From Serratia oryzae (GTDB lineage: Bacteria > Pseudomonadota > Gammaproteobacteria > Enterobacterales > Enterobacteriaceae), in NCBI RefSeq assembly GCF_001976145.1, contig NZ_MOXD01000004.1:124482-188481 (forward strand): 64,000 nt of DNA, in the 5' to 3' direction. A model generated the notes under the pieces. It worked only from the letters and a program-made list of their open reading frames with translations. It was not told the DNA's origin and made no database searches. How positions within the stretch are numbered: position 1 is the first letter of the stretch; every line of letters starts with the position of its first letter. The position numbers and the translations under genes are program-made. Positions 1-6,228 of the stretch are shown piece after piece.

Positions 1-2
1 AT

Positions 3-1634
3 TATCTGTTGGTGCGTTTTTTGACCTCGGCCTTTTCCCTCAAACTGGAAGATTTAGCTGACGAATGGTTTGTCAGCCGCGGCACGCTGCAAAACGATAT
101 GGCGGAGGTGAGAGAGCACCTGGCACGTTACCAGTTAACCATTGAAACCAAACCGCGCTATGGCATGAAGCTGTTTGGCTCTGAAATGGCGATCCGCGCC
201 TGCTTGACCGACCTGCTGTTTCAGTTGCATCTGGCCGATCCGGAAAACCCGTTGCTGAACAATGAGATCTTGCATCAGCCGCAGGTGGTGACCTTTGCCG
301 AGCTGCTGCATCCGTTGCTGACGCAATACGCCATCCGCTTGACGGATGAAGGCGAGCAATACCTGATTTTCTATTGTGCCGTTGCGCTGCAGCGCATTAT
401 TGATGGCTATCCGCTGCCGGATTTTGAGGTTGAGGACGGCGATGATGCGGTGCGCAAGGCCTCTTGCCGCTTGGCGAGCGAACTGCGCAAGGCGGCGGGC
501 AAAGAGATCTCGGCGGCCGAAGAGGCCTATTTACGGGTGAATATTGCCGCCCGGCGCGTGCAGGAAGTGCAGCCGACGGAGATCAATGCCGATGATGAAG
601 AGGCGTTGGTGGATTACATCCTGTCCTACATCAATGCGCACTATAACTACAATCTGCAGGGTGACAAACAGCTGCGCGCCGATCTGCTCACCCATATCAA
701 GACCATGATAACCCGGGTGAAGTACCAGATTACGATCCCGAATCCGCTGCTGACCAACATCAAGCAGCACTATCCGATGGCCTACGACGTCACGCTGGCG
801 GCGGTATCGAGCTGGGGGAAACACACGCCTTATACCCTGAGTGAGAATGAGATCGGCTACCTGGTGCTGCATATCGGCGTCGGCCTGGAGCGGCATTACA
901 ATATCGGCTATGAGCGCCACCCGCAGGTGATGCTGGTGTGCGATACCGGCAACTCCACGGTGCGCATGATTCAGGCGCAGATTGCCCGCAAGTATCCGCA
1001 ACTGGTGATGACGCGCATTGTTTCGCTGCGCGATTACGAGATCCTTAGCCAGATCGAAGAGGATTTCGTGATTTCAAACGCGCGTATCAGCGAGAAGAAT
1101 AAACCGGTGGTGGTGATGTCACCTTTCCCGACCGAATATCAGCTCGAACAGTTGGGCAAGCTGGTGCTGGTGGATCGTACCAAGCCGTATATGCTGGAAA
1201 AATTCTTCGACGCCAATCATTTCATGATTGTCAACGAACCGCTGACACAGGAGCAGTTGTTTAAAAAAGTCTGTACCCAGTTGGAGCAGGAAGATTACGT
1301 GGGCAGCGATTTCTACCCTTCCGTGGTAGAGCGTGAAGCGATCGTTTCCACCCTGCTGGGTGAGGGCATTGCCTTGCCACACTCGCTAGGCCTGCTGGCG
1401 AAAAAGACCGTGGTCGTCACCTTGTTAGCCCCGCAGGGTATCGCTTGGGGAGAGGGAGAGATCGCTCATGTGGTATTCCTGTTGGCGATCAGCAAGCGTG
1501 ATTATGAAGAGGCGATGGCGATTTACGATCTGTTCGTTACCTTTGTGCGCGAACGTTCGATGAGCCGCCTGTTGGGCAGTGATAATTTCGACAGCTTCAA
1601 GGCAGTGGCGCTGGATTGCCTGAGCCGGATTTGA
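3..1634 (+). CDS. PRD-containing transcriptional regulator/antiterminator with PTS EIIB- and EIIA-like domains (5' end outside window)
   Basis: The frame is open to the left edge, so the true start is upstream of the window; the in-frame TTG at 9 is not a credible start. Visible in order: the end of a helix-turn-helix region (VSRGTLQNDM), a central region of two PRD-type modules, an EIIB-like segment with a P-loop-like Cys motif (VCDTGNSTVRM), and a C-terminal EIIA of the mannitol/fructose type with its probable phospho-histidine in ALPHSLG. This order is typical of BglG/MtlR-type regulators, whose activity is set by phosphorylation from the PTS in response to a sugar. No PTS permease is in the window, so the sugar is unknown; partner genes may lie to the left. 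Family assignment is firm, target unknown. Confidence 0.85.
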   Translation, partial: YLLVRFLTSAFSLKLEDLADEWFVSRGTLQNDMAEVREHLARYQLTIETKPRYGMKLFGSEMAIRACLTDLLFQLHLADPENPLLNNEILHQPQVVTFAELLHPLLTQYAIRLTDEGEQYLIFYCAVALQRIIDGYPLPDFEVEDGDDAVRKASCRLASELRKAAGKEISAAEEAYLRVNIAARRVQEVQPTEINADDEEALVDYILSYINAHYNYNLQGDKQLRADLLTHIKTMITRVKYQITIPNPLLTNIKQHYPMAYDVTLAAVSSWGKHTPYTLSENEIGYLVLHIGVGLERHYNIGYERHPQVMLVCDTGNSTVRMIQAQIARKYPQLVMTRIVSLRDYEILSQIEEDFVISNARISEKNKPVVVMSPFPTEYQLEQLGKLVLVDRTKPYMLEKFFDANHFMIVNEPLTQEQLFKKVCTQLEQEDYVGSDFYPSVVEREAIVSTLLGEGIALPHSLGLLAKKTVVVTLLAPQGIAWGEGEIAHVVFLLAISKRDYEEAMAIYDLFVTFVRERSMSRLLGSDNFDSFKAVALDCLSRI

Positions 1635-1638
1635 ATGA

Positions 1639-1659
1639 CCCTCTCGAGCGGGGAGAGGG
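1639..1659. terminator. REP-like hairpin downstream of the PRD regulator
   Basis: CCCTCTC and GAGAGGG form a 7-bp perfect stem four bases after the PRD-regulator stop codon. The sequence is of the same CCCTCTCC/GGGAGAGG kind as the repeats near 5.5-5.8, 40.1 and 58.3 kb. There is no long T tract immediately after it, so it may be a repeat element, a weak terminator, or both. Confidence 0.45.
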
Positions 1660-1668
1660 GATTGAGGT

Positions 1669-1761
1669 TTATTGCTCTTTTTTTTTGCCAAAGATCTTGA
1701 TCAGCGCCCCGACGATCAGCCCCACCGCGATGCCGGTTAAAATCCAGTCGATAATGCTCAT
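1669..1761 (-). CDS. Small single-span membrane protein, 30 aa (unrecognised)
   Basis: ATG at 1761 to TAA at 1669 encodes 30 residues: a short start (MSIIDW), a hydrophobic stretch of about 19 residues rich in Ile, Gly, Leu and Val (roughly residues 6-24), and a basic tail ending GKKKEQ. This is the architecture of a one-pass inner-membrane small protein with a positively charged end. A purine-rich stretch (GAGAGAAAG) lies a few bases before the ATG. It is convergent with the PRD regulator and followed upstream by an ERIC element. I do not recognise the family; toxin-like or small stress peptides share this shape, but nothing here proves such a role. Confidence 0.5.
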   Translation of the reverse strand: MSIIDWILTGIAVGLIVGALIKIFGKKKEQ

Positions 1762-1781
1762 AGGCTTTCTCTCACTATTTT

Positions 1782-1901
1782 TACCCTAAAAATTCGAGTT
1801 GCAGGAAGGCGGCAAGTGAGTCCCCAGTAGCATAGACAACGCTGTGACTGGGGTGAACGAATGCAGCCAACGCACAGGCAACTTGAAATATGACGGGTAT
1901 A
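1782..1901. repeat. ERIC element (about 120 bp)
   Basis: The core contains the two diagnostic ERIC inner arms, GTGAGTCCCCAG near 1817 and GTGACTGGGGTGAACG near 1846, inverted to each other. The outer ends are TACCC at 1782 and GACGGGTATA at 1892-1901, with an inner CAACTTGAAA. It ends three bases before the stop codon of the leftward alcohol dehydrogenase gene, so it would form the 3' end of that transcript. Confidence 0.8.
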
Positions 1902-1904
1902 TTA

Positions 1905-3032
1905 TCATGCAATCGGGAATGCCTCTTCGATCATCAGTTGCCGCTGTTGTTCTGAATAGGTGACCCAGGAGTTCTTGCTGTTCGACTTCTCTAAAACGAT
2001 GGCCAACTCCTCACGGGTGAGTGGTAAATCGTTCTGCCAGAAGGGGATAATCGCATGGCGGGTAATGAAGTCGATCAGGAAACGCTCTGGGCTGTCTTGC
2101 TCTTTAGGGAACAAATATTGAGCAAGCTCCGCCATCAGCGCACGCTGCTGCGGGTGTTCACTGCCATCGAGCAATTCCAGGAAGGGTAACAGCAGGCGGC
2201 CACATACCTGGCCGTGATGGTAGTCACGCAGTGCGCCAATCTCGCCAGCAATACCGTGGATCACCCCCAGCCCAGCCATACTCAGCGTTAGGCCACCCAG
2301 ATAGGACGCCTGCATAATGGCCTCTCTGGCTTCATCACTGTGCTTCAGCATCGGCCAGGCGCTGAGGAAGTGCTGAATACCGGCCAGCGACATAGCGCGT
2401 GACAGGCTGCTGGCCGTTTTAGACAGGTAAGACTCAAACAGATGAGTGAAGGCGTCTATGGCGCAATAGACCAGCACCTGGTCCGGTGCTCCTTTCAGCA
2501 GATCGGGATCGAGGATCGCCACCTGCGGTACGAAGTTGGGGTGGCGTAAAGAGGCTTTGACTTTGCTGAACCGGGTATCGGTGATCACGGCATTTTGCGT
2601 TACCTCGCTACCGGTACCCGCGGTGGTTGGAATAGCGATCACCGGCAGCGTAGCACCGCTGACTTTGCTGTCGCCGACTTTTTCCATATAGCGCAGCGTT
2701 GGCAACGGGTGTTCGACGAGGGCGGCAAAGGCTTTGGCGGCATCTAGGACGCTGCCGCCACCGATGGCGACCACTCTTCTTACCTTGCCACGCCAGCGTG
2801 CGACCCAGGCATCGATCTCTTGCGGCGAAGCTTCATGAGCAACAACTTCGCTGCCAACCAGCAGCGACATCAGCGCATCCGCCAGCGAAGAGTAAATCGG
2901 GCCATTGATAAATGAATGGCAGGTGAACAGCAGTGTGGGCTGGGGCTCAGTCTGCAACAAAGGGAGCAATTGCTGGATACTGCCGCTACCTAACCAGGTC
3001 TGCCGGTTAGCTATCATCAGGCTAGTGGTCAT
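1905..3032 (-). CDS. Iron-containing alcohol dehydrogenase (group III ADH family)
   Basis: A 375-residue NAD(P)-dependent, metal-dependent dehydrogenase that interconverts an alcohol and its aldehyde. The N-terminal nucleotide-binding domain has the family motif AIGGGSVLDAAK and the TTAGTGSE segment; the C-terminal helical domain carries metal-ligand signatures (AIDAFTHLFES, then two His-containing segments around GVIHGIAGE and DYHHGQ). I chose the ATG at 3032 rather than the upstream in-frame one because AGGAG sits six bases before it. The gene is divergent from the LuxR-type regulator at 3307, and the shared 270-bp intergenic region holds several operator-like repeats. Its position beside an amine-oxidase-like enzyme and an aldehyde dehydrogenase suggests handling of the same aldehyde or alcohol; substrate unknown. 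Confidence 0.88.
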   Translation of the reverse strand: MTTSLMIANRQTWLGSGSIQQLLPLLQTEPQPTLLFTCHSFINGPIYSSLADALMSLLVGSEVVAHEASPQEIDAWVARWRGKVRRVVAIGGGSVLDAAKAFAALVEHPLPTLRYMEKVGDSKVSGATLPVIAIPTTAGTGSEVTQNAVITDTRFSKVKASLRHPNFVPQVAILDPDLLKGAPDQVLVYCAIDAFTHLFESYLSKTASSLSRAMSLAGIQHFLSAWPMLKHSDEAREAIMQASYLGGLTLSMAGLGVIHGIAGEIGALRDYHHGQVCGRLLLPFLELLDGSEHPQQRALMAELAQYLFPKEQDSPERFLIDFITRHAIIPFWQNDLPLTREELAIVLEKSNSKNSWVTYSEQQRQLMIEEAFPIA

Positions 3033-3121
3033 GATTTCTCCTCGGTACACGTCAGTATGGAAATCACAGCATAATTCAGCCTTTAGAGGTGAACCAACGC
3101 TTTTTATGCGACTAACTCTTA

Positions 3122-3137
3122 ATTGTTAATATGTTAA
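3122..3137. promoter_or_regulatory. Candidate operator box A (TGTTAA direct repeat)
   Basis: ATTGTTAATATGTTAA contains TGTTAA twice with an 8-bp period. An almost identical copy (15 of 16 bases) occurs at 3274-3289, and the two flank the adh/luxR divergent region. Function as a binding site is inference. Confidence 0.35.
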
Positions 3138-3173
3138 CTGCCGATAGTGAGCCAAGCGGCCGAACTTGTGATT

Positions 3174-3190
3174 TGTTTAACATGTAAACA
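3174..3190. promoter_or_regulatory. 17-bp palindrome, candidate operator
   Basis: TGTTTA and TAAACA form a perfect 6-bp inverted repeat around a 5-base spacer, in the middle of the divergent adh/luxR intergenic region. Dyad operators of this size are common for dimeric regulators; the regulator is not identified. Confidence 0.35.
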
Positions 3191-3238
3191 GTCTCGACCT
3201 TGCATTCTTACCGGTTGAATGCTTTCTATAGCCTACGG

Positions 3239-3251
3239 GCACAAATTGTGC
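3239..3251. promoter_or_regulatory. 13-bp palindrome GCACA-N3-TGTGC, candidate operator
   Basis: Perfect 5-bp arms around AAT, about 55 bases upstream of the luxR-type start. Together with the TGTTTA palindrome and the two TGTTAA boxes it makes this short intergenic region unusually rich in regulatory-looking symmetry. Confidence 0.3.
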
Positions 3252-3273
3252 GGCCATTATCCGGAAGAGATAG

Positions 3274-3289
3274 ATTGTTAATTTGTTAA
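3274..3289. promoter_or_regulatory. Candidate operator box B (TGTTAA direct repeat)
   Basis: ATTGTTAATTTGTTAA matches box A at 3122 with one difference and has the same orientation. It ends 17 bases before the probable start codon of the LuxR-type gene, a position suited to autoregulation. Confidence 0.35.
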
Positions 3290-3306
3290 TGGTTGTGGGG
3301 GCGGGC

Positions 3307-4071
3307 ATGGATATTCAGATCGAAAGATTATCAGCGGTGATCGATGCAGTGGCGACCCGTCAGTTCTATTCCAATCTGTTGGCTTATCTGGAAGGGTTCT
3401 TCGCTTTTGATAATGCCATTGTCTATGCCTTCGAACATGGCCAGGCACCGCGTTGCCTGATGAAAGCAGAAAAGGAAAACAGCGATGCGGTAAACCAGAT
3501 TTATCAGCAGGGCGCTTACCTTGACGATCCTTTTTACCAGGCGCTGAATGGCGGTGGGCAGGGAGAGGTATTCACCCTGCGCCAGTTAGCGCCCTGCGGT
3601 TTCTATCAGACGGATTATTATCGCAATTTCTACCGTAAAACCGGCTGGCACGATGAAGCCGGGGTATTGCTGCAACTGACGCCGGAGCAGGGGTTGGGGG
3701 TGTTTTTCGGCTCTGCACGGCAAACGGTAGGGGTACGTTATCCTCACTTGGCGGACTTACGCGGTGCGCTGACGCTGGTGAAAAGCGTAGCGCGATTGCA
3801 CAGTGAAGTGGTGCCCGCCAACGTTCCTGCCTCTTCAGCGCCAGCGACGGATAATGCTGCTCAGGCACGTTATGCCCTGACGCCGCGTGAACGTGAGATT
3901 GTTGATCTGATCCTCAAAGGGAAAGGATCGCAGCAGATTGCCGAACGGCTGTTTATCAGCCTGGGAACGGTAAAAAATCACCGTAAGAACATCTATGGCA
4001 AGCTGAATATCGGTTCTCAGGCTGAGTTGTTCAACCTGTTCCTTACGACGCCGCTGCGGCGCAGCGCATAA
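3307..4071 (+). CDS. LuxR-family transcriptional regulator
   Basis: 254 residues if translation starts at the ATG at 3307, which follows a G-rich stretch; ATG 3289 and TTG 3283 are in frame upstream but lack a ribosome site. Residues 1-160 form an uncharacterised sensor region without a recognisable receiver or autoinducer signature, followed by an Ala/Pro-rich linker (about 165-187) and a C-terminal LuxR helix-turn-helix (about 190-246, LTPREREIVDLIL ... GTVKNHRKNIYGKL). It is divergent from the alcohol dehydrogenase and 100 bp upstream of the FAD oxidoreductase, so it probably controls the oxidation module. The inducer is unknown; I would guess the substrate or aldehyde of that pathway rather than an acyl-homoserine lactone. 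Confidence 0.85.
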   Translation: MDIQIERLSAVIDAVATRQFYSNLLAYLEGFFAFDNAIVYAFEHGQAPRCLMKAEKENSDAVNQIYQQGAYLDDPFYQALNGGGQGEVFTLRQLAPCGFYQTDYYRNFYRKTGWHDEAGVLLQLTPEQGLGVFFGSARQTVGVRYPHLADLRGALTLVKSVARLHSEVVPANVPASSAPATDNAAQARYALTPREREIVDLILKGKGSQQIAERLFISLGTVKNHRKNIYGKLNIGSQAELFNLFLTTPLRRSA

Positions 4072-4116
4072 TGTTAAAATTCTGTTGCAAATATCCCTAA
4101 AGGGACATAGCCGCCC

Positions 4117-4167
4117 GCACTCCCTCTCCTGATAATTCAGGCTAAGGCAATGGGTATAGGGGAGTGC
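4117..4167 (+). promoter_or_regulatory. mRNA hairpin that can pair the Shine-Dalgarno sequence of the FAD oxidoreductase
   Basis: GCACTCCC (4117-4124) is perfectly complementary to GGGAGTGC (4160-4167), which contains most of the GGGGAG ribosome site seven bases before the ATG at 4172. The 35-base loop holds a small inner hairpin (CCTGA/TCAGG, 4128-4141). Another short dyad (TCCCT/AGGGA) lies just upstream at 4094-4105. If transcribed, the leader could switch translation off and on. Confidence 0.4.
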
Positions 4168-4171
4168 AGTA

Positions 4172-5473
4172 ATGAACAATGAAATCGAATCGTTAACCTA
4201 CTATGCGGCGACCAAAAAATACGATCTGCGCTTCCCGACGCTGGAAGAGGATCTGGACGTTGACGTGGTGATCATCGGCGGCGGCTTTTCTGGCATTAAT
4301 ACCGCGCTGGAGCTGGCGGAAAAGGGCATTACCAATATTGCCATTCTGGAAGGCCGCTATCTGGGCTACGGCGGCACCGGCCGCAACGGCGGGCAGGTGA
4401 TGGCCGGGATCGGCCACGATCTGGAAAAGATCAAACGCCACGTTGGCCCGGCCGGGCTGGAAACCATCTTCAAGATCAGCAACCTGGGGGCTGGGATCAT
4501 CCGTGAGCGGATCAAAAAGTACGGCATTGATGCTGATTTCTGCTTCGGCTACGGCTATCTGGGCAGCAATGCGCGGCAGGAGAAAACCCTGCGCAGCTGG
4601 CTGAAGGAGTTCAAGGCGGTTTCGCCGGATGAGGAGATCGAACTCTATACCGGTGCAGAGGTAAAACAGGTGGTGGGTTCTGATGCCTATACCTGCGCGC
4701 TGAAACATATGGGCGGTGGTCATGTTCATTCACTCAACCTGCTGTTGGGGGAAGCGCAAGCTTTAACGGAGTATGGCGTAAAAATCTTCGAGAACAGCAG
4801 CGTGCTGAACGTGGAGTATGGCTCGCGGATTACCGTGCGCACGGCGATGGGCTCGGTGCGCGCCAAGAAAATGCTCTGGGCCTGCAATGGTTTCCTGAAC
4901 GGTATGGAGCCCTTTATCTACCACAAAACCATTAACACTTATGCTTTTCAACTGGCAACCGAACCATTATCTGACGAACTGATCCGCCAGATCAGCCCGA
5001 TCCGTGGCGCTTATAGCGATATCCGGCCGGTGATCGACTACTACCGCGTGACCAACGAGAACCGGCTGTTGTTTGGCAGTGCAACTCGCTTGTTTGAATA
5101 CATTCCGTCGGATCTCAAGGCCTGGAACCGCAACCTGATGCTGAAGGTGTTCCCGTACCTGAAAGACGTGAAGATTGACCTGGCCTGGGGCGGGCCGTTG
5201 TGCTGCAGCGCCAACCTGTTCCCGCAGATTGGCACATTGCCACAGCACGACAATGTGTTCTACGTGCAAGGGTATTCCGGCTTTGGCGTGACGCCGAGCC
5301 ATATTGTTTGCAAGGTGTTGGCAGAGGGGATGAGTGAAGGTTCCGATCGTTACGATCTGATGAGTTCGATCCCGCACGTTAATATTTTTGGTAAAGACAA
5401 GCTACGCCGGGTGATGACCACTGCCGGTAAAGTCTGGCACCAGACTTCGGGCTACTGGAAGGGCCGCCGTTGA
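4172..5473 (+). CDS. FAD-dependent oxidoreductase, DAO family (gamma-glutamylputrescine oxidase-like)
   Basis: 433 residues, usual length for PuuB-like flavoenzymes that oxidise primary or secondary amines to aldehydes with release of H2O2. The N-terminus has the FAD dinucleotide-binding motif IIGGGFSG (about 34-41), an acidic residue at the end of the second strand (E60) and the conserved GTGRNGGQ segment (about 68-75); the C-terminus has the second FAD-contact region (YVQGYSGFGVTPSH). It follows the LuxR-type regulator and is followed, after a repeat array, by a cupin and an aldehyde dehydrogenase, the standard amine-to-acid arrangement. No glutamate-putrescine ligase gene is present, so putrescine degradation via PuuA cannot be claimed here. 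Family sure, substrate not. Confidence 0.85.
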   Translation: MNNEIESLTYYAATKKYDLRFPTLEEDLDVDVVIIGGGFSGINTALELAEKGITNIAILEGRYLGYGGTGRNGGQVMAGIGHDLEKIKRHVGPAGLETIFKISNLGAGIIRERIKKYGIDADFCFGYGYLGSNARQEKTLRSWLKEFKAVSPDEEIELYTGAEVKQVVGSDAYTCALKHMGGGHVHSLNLLLGEAQALTEYGVKIFENSSVLNVEYGSRITVRTAMGSVRAKKMLWACNGFLNGMEPFIYHKTINTYAFQLATEPLSDELIRQISPIRGAYSDIRPVIDYYRVTNENRLLFGSATRLFEYIPSDLKAWNRNLMLKVFPYLKDVKIDLAWGGPLCCSANLFPQIGTLPQHDNVFYVQGYSGFGVTPSHIVCKVLAEGMSEGSDRYDLMSSIPHVNIFGKDKLRRVMTTAGKVWHQTSGYWKGRR

Positions 5474-5481
5474 TTCTGTCG

Positions 5482-5517
5482 CCCCTCACCCCGGCCCTCT
5501 CCCCAAGGGAGAGGGGG
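5482..5517. repeat. Left REP-like inverted end of the 5.5-5.8 kb array
   Basis: CCCCTCACCCCGGCCCTCTC continues into a palindrome with arms CCCTCTCCCC and GGGAGAGGGG. It is the near-perfect inverted counterpart of 5775-5810 on the other side of the tandem array. This is a common enterobacterial intergenic palindrome class; a terminator role for the oxidoreductase transcript is possible. Confidence 0.65.
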
Positions 5518-5534
5518 AAAAGAGGTTAGCGGCC

Positions 5535-5774
5535 CGTTTGTGCAAGGTGCCACGTTGCAGGAGAACGCCGTTGCAGCAGCGATGCACTAGACGGTTCCCT
5601 CTCCTCAGGGAGAGAGGACGGCACTGTTTGTGCAAGGTGCCACGTTGCAGGAGAACGCCGTTGCAGCAGCGATGCACCAGACGGCTCCCTCTCCTCAGGG
5701 AGAGAGGACGGCACTGTTTGTGCAAGGTGCCACGTTGCAGGAGAACGCCGTTGCAGCAGCGATGCACCAGACAG
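5535..5774. repeat. Three tandem copies of a 90-bp repeat
   Basis: TGCAAGGTGCCACGTTGCAG starts at 5541, 5631 and 5721, a period of exactly 90 bp, with only a few substitutions between copies (for example CACTAG versus CACCAG). Each of the first two units ends with a short palindrome of the CCCTCTCC/GGGAGAGA type. Because 90 is divisible by three, all frames stay open and produce spurious repetitive ORFs on both strands; I do not consider any of them a gene. The array separates the oxidoreductase from the cupin gene. Confidence 0.9.
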
Positions 5775-5810
5775 TCCCCTCTCCCTTGGGGAGAGGGTTA
5801 GGGTGAGGGG
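5775..5810. repeat. Right REP-like inverted end of the 5.5-5.8 kb array
   Basis: TCCCCTCTCCCTTGGGGAGA, then GGGTTAGGGTGAGGGG: the reverse complement of the left end with few mismatches. The pair encloses the 90-bp tandem units, making the whole 5482-5810 block look like one composite element. Confidence 0.65.
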
Positions 5811-5842
5811 AAACCACGTCATTGATTTTAAAAGGAAAAACT

Positions 5843-6208
5843 ATGAAACCATTACTGCTTAAACAAGCGTTACCGGAACTGCTACAAATCGGCAGCGTCA
5901 GCAATCTGGGGGCAACGGTCGTTGCCGGTGAACCTAACGTCGGTGTGGCGATGATCTTCGGTGAACCGTCAGACAACCTGAACTGCGGTGTCTTTAGCTG
6001 TACCCGCGGTGCGTTCGTGATGGAGTATCCGTTTAATGAACATGCCACCGTATGGGAAGGCACTGCCACGCTGACCAACGAAAACACCGGTGAATCGGTG
6101 CATTATCAAGCCGGTGATTCCTGGTTTGTGGAAAAAGGCACCCCGGTACGCTGGGAAATTACCTCCGATCGCTTTGTTAAGCACTATCTGGCGATTGTCG
6201 AAGGCTAA
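5843..6208 (+). CDS. Cupin-domain protein (Cupin_3/DUF861-like)
   Basis: 121 residues starting at the ATG at 5843, preceded by AAAGGAAA. A single small beta-barrel domain with the C-terminal cupin motif region (YQAGDSWFVEKGTPVRWEI, about 88-106) and an upstream strand pair (EHATVWEGTATL). Members of this family are small enzymes or ligand-binding proteins of varied function. The first-motif metal ligands are weak (one His at about 67, one Glu at about 72), so metal catalysis is uncertain. It sits 20 bp upstream of the aldehyde dehydrogenase and is surely co-transcribed with it; a binding or chaperoning role for a pathway intermediate is only a guess. Confidence 0.8.
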   Translation: MKPLLLKQALPELLQIGSVSNLGATVVAGEPNVGVAMIFGEPSDNLNCGVFSCTRGAFVMEYPFNEHATVWEGTATLTNENTGESVHYQAGDSWFVEKGTPVRWEITSDRFVKHYLAIVEG

Positions 6209-6228
6209 CTCTGTAAGAGGGTGATGCG

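Noticed and set aside
3283-3306. Upstream starts (TTG 3283, ATG 3289) for the LuxR-type regulator
   Set aside because: No ribosome site precedes them and they overlap the TGTTAA box; ATG 3307 has a G-rich stretch before it and starts a plausible protein.
5486-5822. Repetitive 87-98 codon ORFs on both strands with 30-residue repeats
   Set aside because: They arise because the 90-bp repeat period is a multiple of three; none has a start signal, and the same array is open in several frames.
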